Assembly: GCF_016584105.1 (NCBI RefSeq)
Contig: NZ_NRSM01000002.1
Location: 172,712-236,711, forward strand
Direction of reading: 5' to 3'
DNA: 64,000 bases
Source of the DNA: Ectothiorhodospira shaposhnikovii
GTDB lineage: Bacteria > Pseudomonadota > Gammaproteobacteria > Ectothiorhodospirales > Ectothiorhodospiraceae
In this document: positions 8,916 to 18,192 of the stretch, in pieces
Position numbering within the stretch: the stretch's first letter is position 1
How the letters are laid out: every line of letters begins with the position of its first letter
Position numbers and translations under genes: made by a program
The notes under the pieces: generated by a model
Database searches by the model: none
Seen by the model: the letters and a program-made list of their open reading frames with translations, nothing else
Told to the model about the DNA's origin: nothing

Positions 8916-8936
8916 GGCCGGGCCAAAGGCCCGGCC
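8916..8936. repeat. Perfect 9-bp hairpin in the ppsA-ppsR gap
   Basis: GGCCGGGCC (8916-8924) and GGCCCGGCC (8928-8936) form a perfect stem with an AAA loop. No T-run follows on either strand, so it may be an RNA stabiliser or pause site rather than a classic terminator. Confidence 0.6.
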
Positions 8937-8947
8937 CGGAAAGATGG

Positions 8948-8990
8948 GGGCATCCGGCGCCCGGGAGTCATCACCCGAAACCGGATGCCC
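8948..8990 (-). terminator. Inverted repeat just after ppsA, possible (weak) terminator or processing site
   Basis: GGGCATCCGG (8948-8957) and CCGGATGCCC (8981-8990) are perfect 10-base arms around a 23-base loop, 12 bases after the ppsA stop. On the minus strand the stem is followed only by CCATCTTT, so intrinsic termination would be weak. Partial termination between ppsA and ppsR is the likely role. Confidence 0.45.
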
Positions 8991-9001
8991 GAAAGAATAC
9001 C

Positions 9002-11383
9002 TCAGGCGTCCTGACGGCCGTTGGTATCACCGGCCAGACGCAGCCAGGTCTCCACCACGGTGTCCGGGTTCAGGGAAATGGACTCGATTCCCTGTTCCAT
9101 CAGCCACTCGGCCAGATCCGGGTAGTCGGATGGCCCCTGGCCGCAGATACCCACATACTTGCCTGCCTTGCGGGCCGCCTGGATGGCCAGGGCCAGCAGT
9201 TTCTTCACCGCCGGGTCCCGCTCGTCGAAGGTGGCCGCCACCAGACCGGAATCCCGGTCCAGGCCCAGGGTGAGCTGGGTCAGGTCATTGGAGCCGATGG
9301 AGAAACCGTCGAAGAACTGCAGGAACTCGTCGGCCATCACCGCATTGGAGGGGATCTCGCACATCATGTAGACCTTGAGTCCGTTCTCGCCCCGCTTCAG
9401 TCCCATCTCGGCCAGCAGATTGATCACGCCCTCGGCCTCGGCCAGAGTACGCACGAAGGGCACCATGACCACCACGTTGGTCAGGCCCATTTCGTCACGC
9501 ACCCGGCGCACGGCGCGGCATTCCAGCTCGAAGCAGTCGCGGAAGTCATCGGACAGGTAACGGGAGGTGCCCCGGTAACCGATCATGGGGTTCTCTTCAT
9601 CCGGCTCGTAGCGCTCGCCCGCCAGCAGGTTGGCATACTCGTTGGACTTGAAGTCGGACAGGCGCACGATCACCGGCTCGGGATGGAAGGAAGCCCCCAG
9701 GGTGGCGATACCTTCCGCCAGCTTGTCCACATAGAAGCTGACCGGGTCCGCATAGCCGGCAAAGCGCCGGGCCACCTCATCCTTCAGGTCCGCCGGCAGG
9801 GTGTCGAAATTGAGCAGCGCCTTGGGGTGCACGCCGATCATGCTGTTGATGATGAACTCCAGACGGGCCAGACCCACCCCGGCATTGGGGATATTGCGGA
9901 AGTGGAAGGCACGGCCCGGGTTGCCCACGTTCATCATCACCTTCACCGGCACCTCGGGCATGGAGTCGGTACGGGTACGCAGCACCTCGAACTCCAGTTC
10001 GCCCTTGTAGATGCGGCCTTCGTCGCCCTCGGCACAGCACACGGTCACGGCATCGCCTTCCTTGAGGCGGGCCGAACCGTCACCGCAACCCACCACCGCC
10101 GGGATACCCAGTTCACGGGCGATGATGGCGGCATGACAGGTACGGCCGCCGCGGTCGGTGACGATGGCGGCGGCCCGCTTCATCACCGGCTCCCAGTCGG
10201 GGTCGGTCATATCGGTCACCAGCACATCGCCGGGCTGCACCCGTTCCATCTCGTCCAGGTTCATCACCACGCGCACCTTGCCGGCGCCGATCTTCTGGCC
10301 GATGGCACGGCCGCGCACCAGCACTTCGGTACGGGGAGAGCGGATGCGATAGCGCTCGATCACCTGGCCGTCGGCCCGGCTCTCCACTGTCTCGGGACGG
10401 GCCTGCACGATGTAGAGCTGACCATCCACGCCGTCCAGGGCCCACTCGATGTCCATGGGACGGCCATAGTGCTTCTCGATGATCATGGCCTGACGGCTCA
10501 GCTCTTCCAGCTGTTCGTCGTTGATACAGAAACGCAGGCGGTCGTCTTCGCCGACCTGCACGGTGCGGGTGGACTGCCCGTTCTCGCCGAAGACCATCTT
10601 GATGGCCTTACTGCCCAGGTGACGACGCAGCACGGCGGGGCGCCCCGCCTCCAGGGCCGGCTTGTAGAGATGGAATTCGTCCGGGTTGACGGAGCCCTGC
10701 ACCACGGTCTCGCCCAGCCCCCAGGAGGCGGTGACGAACACCACGTCACGGAAACCGGACTCGGTGTCCAGGGTGAACATCACACCGCTGGCGCCGATGT
10801 CCGAGCGGACCATGCGCTGAATGCCGGCGGAAAGGGCCACCTCGGCATGGTCAAAGCCCTGGTGAACCCGGTAGGAAATGGCGCGGTCGTTGTAGAGGGA
10901 GGCAAACACTTCATGGATGGCCTTGAGGACGCCGTCCAGGCCGCTGACATTGAGGAAGGTTTCCTGCTGTCCCGCAAAGGAGGCATCCGGCAGGTCTTCC
11001 GCGGTGGCGGAGGAACGCACGGCCACGGTGAACTCACCCTCGGTCTCGGCCACCATCTTGTTCCAGGCCTCGGTGATGGCCTCATTCAGGGCCGGCGGGA
11101 ATGGCGTTTCCACCACCCAGCGGCGGATCAGGGCACCGGCTTCGCGCAGGGCGCTGATGTTGTCCACGTCCAGATCGGTCAGCAGGCCGTTGATGCGATC
11201 TGCCAGCCCCTCATGCTGGAGGAACTCACGGAAGGCGTGGGCGGTGGTGGCAAAACCACCGGGGACGCGAACCCCGGCTTCGGACAGGCCATGAATCATC
11301 TCGCCCAGCGAGGCATTCTTGCCTCCCACGCGGGGGACGTCGTTCATTCCCAGTTCCTGAAACCAGATAACGTACTTATCCAT
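9002..11383 (-). CDS. ppsA: Phosphoenolpyruvate synthase
   Basis: The 793-residue protein has the N-terminal ATP-binding domain (starting [20 protein letters not shown] and [11 protein letters not shown]), the central swivelling phosphohistidine domain with [15 protein letters not shown] (His near residue 420) and the C-terminal PEP/pyruvate barrel with [17 protein letters not shown]. It converts pyruvate, ATP and water to PEP, AMP and phosphate for gluconeogenesis. Its regulator PpsR is encoded directly downstream on the same strand. It is divergent from a LysR regulator gene. Confidence 0.97.
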   Translation of the reverse strand: MDKYVIWFQELGMNDVPRVGGKNASLGEMIHGLSEAGVRVPGGFATTAHAFREFLQHEGLADRINGLLTDLDVDNISALREAGALIRRWVVETPFPPALNEAITEAWNKMVAETEGEFTVAVRSSATAEDLPDASFAGQQETFLNVSGLDGVLKAIHEVFASLYNDRAISYRVHQGFDHAEVALSAGIQRMVRSDIGASGVMFTLDTESGFRDVVFVTASWGLGETVVQGSVNPDEFHLYKPALEAGRPAVLRRHLGSKAIKMVFGENGQSTRTVQVGEDDRLRFCINDEQLEELSRQAMIIEKHYGRPMDIEWALDGVDGQLYIVQARPETVESRADGQVIERYRIRSPRTEVLVRGRAIGQKIGAGKVRVVMNLDEMERVQPGDVLVTDMTDPDWEPVMKRAAAIVTDRGGRTCHAAIIARELGIPAVVGCGDGSARLKEGDAVTVCCAEGDEGRIYKGELEFEVLRTRTDSMPEVPVKVMMNVGNPGRAFHFRNIPNAGVGLARLEFIINSMIGVHPKALLNFDTLPADLKDEVARRFAGYADPVSFYVDKLAEGIATLGASFHPEPVIVRLSDFKSNEYANLLAGERYEPDEENPMIGYRGTSRYLSDDFRDCFELECRAVRRVRDEMGLTNVVVMVPFVRTLAEAEGVINLLAEMGLKRGENGLKVYMMCEIPSNAVMADEFLQFFDGFSIGSNDLTQLTLGLDRDSGLVAATFDERDPAVKKLLALAIQAARKAGKYVGICGQGPSDYPDLAEWLMEQGIESISLNPDTVVETWLRLAGDTNGRQDA

Positions 11384-11516
11384 ACTCCAGCCCTTTGCAT
11401 GCGTGAAACGGCAATTGTAGCCGGGACCATGGCCTCAAGACGAGTATTCAGCGAAGCTATTGGCTCGACAACAAGCCTTGCAGCCTTTAATACTGACAAC
11501 GGACCGGTGAGGATTC

Positions 11517-12479
11517 ATGGGATCAGTCCCGAATCTCTATTACAAGCAGAACCGCCTCAAGCAACTCCGCGCTTTTTGCCGGGCCGCCCGACTGGGCAGT
11601 ATCTCGATGGCCGCGGAATCCCTGTGCCTGAGCCAACCTGCCGTCTCCCTGCAGATTCAGGCACTGGAACGGGAATTCGAGACCATCTTTTTCGAACGGC
11701 GCGGCCCCCAGATCAAGCTCACACCGGAAGGCGTGGCGCTCTACAAGCTTGCCGATCCACTGGTGGAAGGCATCGACAAGCTACATGAAACCTTCGCCGC
11801 CAGTTTTGGCCGGCTGGAATCCGGAGAGTTGAACGTGGCAGCCGGGGAGTCCACCATCCTGTACGTGCTGCCGGAACCCCTGCGCCGTTTCGCGGAGGTC
11901 TATCCGCACATCCGCATCAAGCTGCATAATGTAACGGGACGTGATGGCCTGGCCATGCTGCATCGGGATGAGGTGGACTTTGCCGTGGGCTCCATGCTGG
12001 AGGTCCCGGAGGGCATCACCTACCGCCCCATCGTGACCTATCATCCCAAGCTCATCACCCCGAAGAACCATCCTCTGGCGGCGCTGGGCGAGCAGATCAG
12101 GCTGGAGGACATCACCCCCTACGGCCTCATCCTGCCACCCAGACATCTGTCCACCTGGCGCATCGTGGACCTGGTGTTCCGGCAGCATGATGTTGACTAC
12201 CACGTCTCCCTGGAGGCCGGTGGCTGGGAGGTGATCAAGAAATATGTGGAGCTGGGGCTGGGCATTTCCATCGTCACTGACGTCTGCCTGACGGGCAGGG
12301 AACAGCTGGCGGCCATTCCGCTGGACCGTTTCTTCCCGGCCCGCAGCTACGGGATCGTACAGCGCATCGGCCGGCATCTCTCGCCACAGGCCAAGCGCTT
12401 CATCACCATGATGGAAACCGCCTATGCCGGCCCGAAAATGGGGCCCCCGTCAACGTCCGGGTCCGAACAAGGCGTTTAA
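11517..12479 (+). CDS. LysR-family transcriptional regulator
   Basis: The 320-residue protein has an N-terminal winged helix-turn-helix (RLKQLRAFCRAARLGSISMAAESLCLSQPAVS, about residues 12-70) and a periplasmic-binding-like effector domain. A GTGAGG ribosome site precedes the ATG at 11517. The effector is not recognisable. It is divergent from ppsA with a 133-base shared upstream region, so it could act on ppsA, but LysR proteins often regulate divergent genes and this is only an inference. It is followed by the protease/transglutaminase/ATP-grasp operon after 37 bases. Confidence 0.88.
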   Translation: MGSVPNLYYKQNRLKQLRAFCRAARLGSISMAAESLCLSQPAVSLQIQALEREFETIFFERRGPQIKLTPEGVALYKLADPLVEGIDKLHETFAASFGRLESGELNVAAGESTILYVLPEPLRRFAEVYPHIRIKLHNVTGRDGLAMLHRDEVDFAVGSMLEVPEGITYRPIVTYHPKLITPKNHPLAALGEQIRLEDITPYGLILPPRHLSTWRIVDLVFRQHDVDYHVSLEAGGWEVIKKYVELGLGISIVTDVCLTGREQLAAIPLDRFFPARSYGIVQRIGRHLSPQAKRFITMMETAYAGPKMGPPSTSGSEQGV

Positions 12480-12516
12480 AATTGTGAACCATTACCGAAA
12501 CTTGCCGGAGACAACC

Positions 12517-13125
12517 ATGCACTATCCCTGGATCGCCGCTCTCGTCATCGCCTTGCTCCTCCTGCCGGGACAGGCCATGGCGGATCAAGAGCAGCCTTCC
12601 CCGGAACAGCTTCATATCATGGGCTGGGTGGAGCGCGTGGAGATACAGCCCGAAGGCATCCAGCTCAAGGCGAAGATGGATACCGGCGCCACCACGTCAT
12701 CTCTCAATGCCCTCAACAAGGAAATCTTCGAACGAGATGGCAGGGAATGGATCGCCTTTGACATCATCGATCCGGAAAACGCGCAAAACACCGTGCGCAT
12801 CGAGCGGGAGATCAGCCGTTACGTGCGCATCCTCAGGCACGACGGCAATCATCAGCGTCGCCCCGTGGTCCGCATCGGCCTGTGCATGGGCGAGATCTAC
12901 CGCGAGGCGGAGATGAGCCTGATCGATCGCACCCAGCTCACCTACCAGGCCCTGGTGGGACGCAATCACATGAAGGGGCTGATCCTGGTGGACTCCTCCC
13001 GCACCCGCACCCAGACACCTGCCTGCGTGCCGCCGGATTTACCGATCACGGACGGCAAACCATCGGACGAGGACATGCCGGACATGGACAGCGAGCAGGA
13101 CGAAGAAGACCCTGAAGACCGCTGA
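12517..13125 (+). CDS. Secreted retropepsin-like protease (putative ATP-dependent zinc protease family, PF05618)
   Basis: The 202-residue protein starts at 12517 with a signal peptide (MHYPWIAALVIALLLLPGQAMA). The mature domain carries MDTGATTSSLNA, the DTGA aspartic-protease motif at residues 55-58. The body (FDIIDPEN, RPVVRIGLCMGE, YQALVGRNHMKG) matches the family named putative ATP-dependent zinc protease, whose fold is retropepsin-like. The last 25 residues are highly acidic. It opens a three-gene operon with an inactive transglutaminase/7TM protein and an ATP-grasp protein, a conserved association. Substrate unknown, likely periplasmic. Confidence 0.85.
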   Translation: MHYPWIAALVIALLLLPGQAMADQEQPSPEQLHIMGWVERVEIQPEGIQLKAKMDTGATTSSLNALNKEIFERDGREWIAFDIIDPENAQNTVRIEREISRYVRILRHDGNHQRRPVVRIGLCMGEIYREAEMSLIDRTQLTYQALVGRNHMKGLILVDSSRTRTQTPACVPPDLPITDGKPSDEDMPDMDSEQDEEDPEDR

Positions 13126-13143
13126 TCACATCAAGGACCGCCC

Positions 13144-14676
13144 ATGTTGAAGCGTTTCCACCTCCCACTGGTGATACTGGTGCTCTGCAGCGCCAGCCTG
13201 GGAATGTTTTTCCACAAGGTCTATAACCTGGGCTTCCCGTTGCTGCCGGCACAGACCGCCGACAACTGGATCGTGGAAGCACGCGTGAGCTTTGAGCCCA
13301 CCGGCGGCGCCGTGACCGCGAGGGTCTTCATCCCCAACGATCCCAAGCGTTTTGCCCTGCTGGACGAGAACTTCATCTCCCGGGGCTACGGCCTCACCAC
13401 GGATCTCTCCGGTGAGAACCGGGAGGCCATCTGGACCACCCGCCAGCCCAGCGGCCGCCAGACCTTGTACTACCGCACCACGGTGTCCCAAATGGAACGT
13501 GAACGCCGGGCGGAAGCCCCCTACCCCGGCCCGGTCAGCATGCCCAACCTGGAAGAACCCTATCGCTCCGCCGCCGATGCCGTGGTCCAGCGGGTGAGGG
13601 AGCGCTCCGCCGACATCACCAGCTTTGCCACGGTACTGATCCGGGACATGAACAACACCCCGGACGAGAACATGGCCCTGTTCGTCTCCCGTACCGACAC
13701 CGACCGGGACAAGGTCCGGACCGCCATCCAGCTGCTGGCGGGTGCACGCATTCCCGCCCGCATGGTCCATGGCATCCCCCTCACCGACCGCGCCCGCGAC
13801 CTCCAACCCCAGGTCTGGCTGGAAGTCCACAACACCCGGCAGTGGGTGGCCATCAATCCCAATACCGGTGCCGTGGGCTATCCCGCCAACTTCCTGGTCT
13901 GGTGGTATGGAGATCAGGACCCGGTCCGCCTGCAACGGGCCCGCAATCCCCATATCAGTTTTGCGGTGACACAGAACTTCCAGGATGCCGTGGACGTGGC
14001 CCAGCAACGGGCCCAGATGATGGATTCCCGACTGGTGGACTTTTCCCTGTTCGGCCTGCCGATCCAGACCCAGAACATGTATCGGGTGCTGCTGCTGGTA
14101 CCCGTCGGCGCCATGCTCATCGTGCTGTTGCGCAATATCGTCGGCATACAGACCTTCGGCACCTTCATGCCCATCCTCATCGCCCTCTCCTTCCGGGAGA
14201 CCGAGCTGCTGGGGGGGGTGATCCTGTTCACCCTCATCGTCTCCCTGGGACTGGCCATCCGCTTCTACCTGGAGCGGCTCAAGCTGCTCCTGGTGCCACG
14301 GCTGGCGGCGGTGGTGATCGTGGTCATCATGATCATGCTCACCCTCAGCATCCTCAGCCATAACCTGGGCATCGAGCATGGCCTGTCCATCGCCCTGTTC
14401 CCCATGGTCATCCTGGCCATGACCATTGAGCGCATGTCCCTGGTGTGGGAAGAACACGGCCCCTCGGATGCCATCCGGCAGGGCATCGGCAGCCTGGCAG
14501 TGGCGGTAGCCGGCTACCTGCTGATGATCAACCCCTACATTGATCACCTGTTCTTCGTCTTCCCCGAACTGCTGTTGATCGTGCTGGCCGTCACCCTGCT
14601 GCTGGGCCGCTACACCGGCTACCGACTCTCCGAACTGCTGCGCTTCCGGGCCCTGTCCGGCAAGGGTAACCCATGA
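13144..14676 (+). CDS. Inactive transglutaminase-like / 7TM membrane protein
   Basis: The 510-residue protein has an N-terminal membrane anchor, a long periplasmic region and a C-terminal block of about seven helices (from roughly residue 310). The periplasmic part looks like a transglutaminase fold (AIQLLAGARIPARMVHGIPL), but the catalytic Cys expected before this helix is absent; the only early Cys is in the anchor. This matches the inactive transglutaminase plus 7TM families (UUP1 and 7TM_transglut). It overlaps the next gene by ATGA, implying coupled translation. Possibly a sensor or scaffold for its two partners. Confidence 0.83.
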   Translation: MLKRFHLPLVILVLCSASLGMFFHKVYNLGFPLLPAQTADNWIVEARVSFEPTGGAVTARVFIPNDPKRFALLDENFISRGYGLTTDLSGENREAIWTTRQPSGRQTLYYRTTVSQMERERRAEAPYPGPVSMPNLEEPYRSAADAVVQRVRERSADITSFATVLIRDMNNTPDENMALFVSRTDTDRDKVRTAIQLLAGARIPARMVHGIPLTDRARDLQPQVWLEVHNTRQWVAINPNTGAVGYPANFLVWWYGDQDPVRLQRARNPHISFAVTQNFQDAVDVAQQRAQMMDSRLVDFSLFGLPIQTQNMYRVLLLVPVGAMLIVLLRNIVGIQTFGTFMPILIALSFRETELLGGVILFTLIVSLGLAIRFYLERLKLLLVPRLAAVVIVVIMIMLTLSILSHNLGIEHGLSIALFPMVILAMTIERMSLVWEEHGPSDAIRQGIGSLAVAVAGYLLMINPYIDHLFFVFPELLLIVLAVTLLLGRYTGYRLSELLRFRALSGKGNP

Positions 14677-15656
14677 AGTGGTTCATCAGCCCCAAGGAAC
14701 TGCGGCGGCGTGGCGTCGTCGGCATGAACCAGCGCAATGCCTGGTTCATCGCCGAACTCAACCCACGCCGCAACTACCCCCTGGTGGACGACAAGCTCGT
14801 CACCAAGAAGCTGGCACTGGATGCAGGCATCGCGGTACCCGAGCTCTACGGCGTGATCGAAGCCAACCACGACATCCGCAACCTGGCCAGGATCGTGGGC
14901 AAGCATGACGACTTCGTCATCAAGCCGGCCCACGGCTCCGGCGGCAACGGCATCATGGTGATCGTCGGCCGCATGCGCGGGCATTTCCGCAAGGCCAGCG
15001 GCCAGATCGTGGATCAGGCCAGCATGGCCCACCATGTCTCCAACATCCTCAGCGGCATGCACAGCCTGGGGGGGCAGCCGGACAAGGCGATGATCGAGTA
15101 TCGGGTGCACTTTCACCCCATGTTCGAGGAAGTGAGCTTCCAGGGCGTGCCCGACATCCGCACCGTGGTCTACAAGGGCTATCCGGTGATGGCCATGGTG
15201 CGCCTGCCCACCCGGGACTCGGACGGCAAGGCCAACCTGCACCAGGGCGCCGTGGGGGCCGGCATCGACATGGGTAGCGGGCGCACCGAACACGGGGTCT
15301 GGCACAACCAGATCATCGACCTGCACCCGGATACCGGCGCCCCCATCGGCGGCCTGGAAATTCCGGGCTGGGACCGTCTGCTGGAACTGGCCGCCGGCTG
15401 CTTCGAACTGACCGGACTGGGGTATCTGGGCGTGGATCTGGTACTGGACCGGGATCGCGGACCGCTGATGCTGGAACTCAACGCCCGCCCCGGCCTGGCG
15501 GTCCAACTGGCCAACGGCATCGGCCTGGGCCACCGCATTGCCATGATCGATGCCGCCATCGGCAAGGCCGGCAAGCCGGCCGCCTCGCCGGCGGAGCGGG
15601 CTACATTTGCCCAGACCCGCTTCAGCGCCGAAGCCGCCCGGCACTTCACGCCCTGA
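14673..15656 (+). CDS. Alpha-L-glutamate ligase-like ATP-grasp protein
   Basis: The 327-residue protein is of the sugar/amino-acid ATP-grasp type. It has FVIKPAHGSGGNGIMVI (ATP-binding glycine loop), a central GVPDIRTVVYKGYPVMAMVRLPT and the metal-binding C-terminus MLELNARPGLAVQLAN. The family is annotated RimK-like glutamate ligase-like, but the actual acceptor is unknown. It overlaps the upstream 7TM gene by four bases. The conserved trio with a periplasmic protease suggests that a peptide modification is made and trimmed. Confidence 0.86.
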   Translation: MKWFISPKELRRRGVVGMNQRNAWFIAELNPRRNYPLVDDKLVTKKLALDAGIAVPELYGVIEANHDIRNLARIVGKHDDFVIKPAHGSGGNGIMVIVGRMRGHFRKASGQIVDQASMAHHVSNILSGMHSLGGQPDKAMIEYRVHFHPMFEEVSFQGVPDIRTVVYKGYPVMAMVRLPTRDSDGKANLHQGAVGAGIDMGSGRTEHGVWHNQIIDLHPDTGAPIGGLEIPGWDRLLELAAGCFELTGLGYLGVDLVLDRDRGPLMLELNARPGLAVQLANGIGLGHRIAMIDAAIGKAGKPAASPAERATFAQTRFSAEAARHFTP

Positions 15657-15902
15657 ACAGGATCACGGGGTCCCGACATCCCCACCGCCCCAGGCTGGAT
15701 CCAAAATTCACCCTGACTCAAGACCGGAGTCGCCCGGCAGGCTATCATGTGCCCATCCGGTAGCCTGCGTGTCATCGCGGGCGATGCGTTGACAGCGCCC
15801 GAAAGACTTGTACCTGACAGCAATGCTCAAGTATGTTATGGCCGTGTTCCCACGCAGCAAGGCTCATGCCCGCAGATACCGCGGCCACTTGAAGGTGAAT
15901 CC

Positions 15903-16670
15903 ATGCCCTCGACAAACGTGATGAACATCAAGGAACTCAAACAGGCCTGCAAGGCCTGCAGCCTGCGTGATCTGTGCCTGCCTCTGGGTGTCTCTGTGGA
16001 AGAGCTGTCCATGCTGGAAGGCATCATCAGTCGCAAGCGCCCCGTGCAGCGCCGGGATGTGATCTATCAGGCCGGAGACCCGCTGAACTGCCTCTATGCC
16101 GTGCGCACCGGTTCGGTCAAGACCTTCGTGCTGACCAACGACGGTGAGGAGCAGGTTACCGGCTTCCATCTACCCGGCGAATTGCTGGGCCTGGATGCCA
16201 TCAATGACGGATTCCACCCCTGCACGGCACTGGCCCTGGAGACCGCCAGTGTCTGCGAGATCCCCTTCGATCGCCTCGAAGAACTGGCCAGCCGGACTCC
16301 AGGCCTCCAGCATCAGCTACTGCGCATCATGAGCCGGGAAATCCAGACCGATGAACACGTGGTGACCCTGCTTGGCCACCGCGCCTCCGACGCCCGGCTG
16401 GCGGCCTTCCTGCTGAACCTGTCCCGGCGCTTCGGCGCGCGGGGGTTCTCCCGCCACGAATTCAATCTCACCATGTCCCGCTGCGAGATCGGCAACTACC
16501 TGGGGCTGGCGGTGGAGACGGTGAGCCGGATGCTCAGCCGCTTCCAGGAGCAGGGACTGATCCAGGTGCAACGAAAATTCATCACCATTCTCGATGCAGA
16601 CGGGCTCCGTGATATTGCCGGCGTCCATGGCCATGAGTCCCGCCACGCGGAGAAGGCCGCGGGCAGCTGA
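15903..16670 (+). CDS. fnr: FNR/Anr-type oxygen-responsive transcriptional regulator
   Basis: The 255-residue CRP/FNR protein has Cys16, Cys19 and Cys25 (CKACSLRDLC) and Cys118 in SVCEIPFD, the four ligands that hold the oxygen-labile [4Fe-4S] cluster of FNR. A cyclic-nucleotide-like beta roll and the DNA helix VETVSRMLSRF follow, with the Glu, Ser and Arg that read TTGAT half sites. The start at 15903 gives the family N-terminus. It should activate anaerobic respiration genes. A perfect TTGACA at 15789-15794 lacks a good -10 partner. Confidence 0.95.
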   Translation: MPSTNVMNIKELKQACKACSLRDLCLPLGVSVEELSMLEGIISRKRPVQRRDVIYQAGDPLNCLYAVRTGSVKTFVLTNDGEEQVTGFHLPGELLGLDAINDGFHPCTALALETASVCEIPFDRLEELASRTPGLQHQLLRIMSREIQTDEHVVTLLGHRASDARLAAFLLNLSRRFGARGFSRHEFNLTMSRCEIGNYLGLAVETVSRMLSRFQEQGLIQVQRKFITILDADGLRDIAGVHGHESRHAEKAAGS

Positions 16671-16678
16671 CCGCCGGC

Positions 16679-17164
16679 TCACTCCAGGGCGGAAGCAAGC
16701 ACCCGCCAGTCGATGGTGCCGAAGGCGACTTCATATTCCAGCAGCATGCGTCCCCGGATGTGGCCATCCTCGAAGGTGGCCATCACCCAGCGGTCACTGA
16801 GGACATGGATTTCCTCCGGCACGAAGTGCATGCGCCCTCCGAGCACGGCCCCGTGACCAATCAGCTCCGGCTGGCCGGCCAGATCCTCCACCAACTCCAC
16901 CCGGGGATCATTCAATCCCAGGCGCTGCAAACGCCTGACCTCCCCTTGCGTCAGCCCCGCTGGCACGGGATCAAGCACCTGCCCGGCGGAGAGGGAGGCC
17001 AGCTGCATCTGTAGCGCCAGCACCTCCTGATTGGCGGCAGACACATCACGCTCCAGACCGAAGCCCCGGTAGATGTGGATCATGGCAACGATGAGCAGGA
17101 ACAGCATGAAGCCGAACCAGACCAGGCGTTCGGCATGGGGCAGAAAGCGAGAGGACGGTGTCAT
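16679..17164 (-). CDS. Hypothetical single-TM envelope protein
   Basis: I do not recognise this 161-residue protein. It has one N-terminal membrane helix (LVWFGFMLFLLIVAMIHIY) followed by a short coiled-coil-like stretch and a soluble domain that should face the periplasm. The ATG at 17164 is preferred over the one at 17170 because GGAG lies 8 bases before it. It follows the BamD-like gene by 36 bases on the same strand and is probably cotranscribed, which hints at an envelope role. It converges with fnr, 8 bases apart. Confidence 0.7.
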   Translation of the reverse strand: MTPSSRFLPHAERLVWFGFMLFLLIVAMIHIYRGFGLERDVSAANQEVLALQMQLASLSAGQVLDPVPAGLTQGEVRRLQRLGLNDPRVELVEDLAGQPELIGHGAVLGGRMHFVPEEIHVLSDRWVMATFEDGHIRGRMLLEYEVAFGTIDWRVLASALE

Positions 17165-17200
17165 GGGCATCTCTCCGGCAAGGGACTGTTCAGCATTGAC

Positions 17201-17941
17201 CTATGGCGTCATCTCCCGATCGGGAAAGCGGACTTCAAGCTGACGCCGGGCACGGTCGGCCGCATCGGATTGACCCAGTGCCCGATGGGCTTCCACCATC
17301 ACGGCAAGGGCATCGGCCAGGGCCTGCGTACTCCCGAAATGCTCGCGCACATACTCCGCCCGCGCCAGGGCCTGGCGGGGATTACCCTGGTCCAGCTGGG
17401 CCCGGGCCTGCAGGATCTCCGCCGCCGCCATGCCTTCGCGCAGGGCCATCAGATGGATGGCCACTTCATCCCGGTAGCGGGTATCAGGGAAACGCTGCAC
17501 CAGCTCCCGGAACAGGATGAAGGACTCCCGCGCCAGCGCAATATCCCGCCTGGGCTCCGGCACGGCGCCATCCGAGTGCAACGCCTTCCAGCTGCCGTAA
17601 CGGGCCATGGCGCGCAGGTAGAAACCATAATCCAGATCCGGATGGGACGGAAATGCCTGAATGAATCGAAGACTTTGCTCGAAGGCAGGATTCGGCGCAT
17701 CGGACACCAGACACAGGAATGCTGTTTCCAGGCGGGCCTGAGCAGGCACCGGGTTCGACCGCTCCCACGCCTCCAGGGCATTGACCGCCGCCGGGCAGTC
17801 CCGTGCATCAAGGGCCTGATTCAAGGCAACATGGACTTTCGGGGCGGAATCCACGGGGGTCGTGGCGCACCCGGACAACCATGGCGCAAGGACAACGAGA
17901 AGGAGCAGGACCGACCCGCAGGGGGAAAACGCCAGTTTCAT
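17201..17941 (-). CDS. BamD-like TPR outer-membrane lipoprotein
   Basis: The 246-residue protein has a lipoprotein signal with lipobox LSGC, giving an N-terminal Cys about 25 residues from the ATG at 17941. The rest is TPR-like: RFIQAFPSHPDLDYGFYLRAMARYG and ELVQRFPDTRYRDEVAIHLM mirror the YPxSxY... repeats of BamD, and total length equals that of BamD (245). The first repeat is weak. BamD is the essential lipoprotein of the outer-membrane beta-barrel assembly machine. This could be the true BamD or a diverged paralogue. Confidence 0.72.
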   Translation of the reverse strand: MKLAFSPCGSVLLLLVVLAPWLSGCATTPVDSAPKVHVALNQALDARDCPAAVNALEAWERSNPVPAQARLETAFLCLVSDAPNPAFEQSLRFIQAFPSHPDLDYGFYLRAMARYGSWKALHSDGAVPEPRRDIALARESFILFRELVQRFPDTRYRDEVAIHLMALREGMAAAEILQARAQLDQGNPRQALARAEYVREHFGSTQALADALAVMVEAHRALGQSDAADRARRQLEVRFPDREMTP

Positions 17942-17990
17942 GGGGGGAGAAACGGTAATGGAACACACGCGTCACATTACCATGCCTCTG

Positions 17991-18023
17991 CAAAAAAGCC
18001 CCGACACTTTCGTGTCGGGGCTT
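17991..18023 (-). terminator. Intrinsic terminator of tRNA-Pro
   Basis: A perfect stem AAAGCCCCGACAC / GTGTCGGGGCTTT with a 4-base loop is followed by T's on the minus strand (six A's on the plus strand). It lies just downstream of the tRNA-Pro 3' end and is nearly symmetric. Confidence 0.85.
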
Positions 18024-18032
18024 TCTCGATAC

Positions 18033-18109
18033 TGGTCGGAGTGAAAGGATTCGAACCTTCGACCCCCGCCTCCCGAAGACGGTGCTCTACCAGGCTGAGC
18101 TACACTCCG
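18033..18109 (-). tRNA. tRNA-Pro (anticodon CGG)
   Basis: The reverse complement folds as a cloverleaf: acceptor CGGAGTG/CACTCCG, D arm GCTC..GAGC, anticodon loop TTCGGGA with CGG at 18075-18073, T arm with GGTTCGAAT and an encoded CCA. It reads the CCG proline codon, common in this GC-rich genome. A hairpin terminator follows immediately. Confidence 0.97.
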
Positions 18110-18148
18110 CAAACCGATTGTTGGGCCGATGGCCCCGGGAAGCTGCGT

Positions 18149-18178
18149 ATTCTGCTACGAGACGCGTAAAAAGTCCAA
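18149..18178 (-). promoter_or_regulatory. Candidate tRNA-Pro promoter
   Basis: On the minus strand TTGGAC (18178-18173) and CAGAAT (18154-18149) are separated by 18 bases, placing the start about 33 bases before the tRNA. The -35 match is poor. Confidence 0.3.
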
Positions 18179-18192
18179 CATCTCATTCGACG

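Noticed and set aside
11465..11493. TCGACA-N17-TAATAC as a promoter for the LysR gene
   Set aside because: The -10 matches only three consensus positions.
8822..11788. A very long open frame on the plus strand antisense to ppsA
   Set aside because: It is a shadow of the GC-rich ppsA gene: no ribosome site, no family motif, His/Gly-rich composition, and ppsA itself is fully conserved.
15789..15816. A perfect TTGACA upstream of fnr as a promoter
   Set aside because: The sequence at the right spacing (TACCTG) is a poor -10, so I do not call it a promoter.
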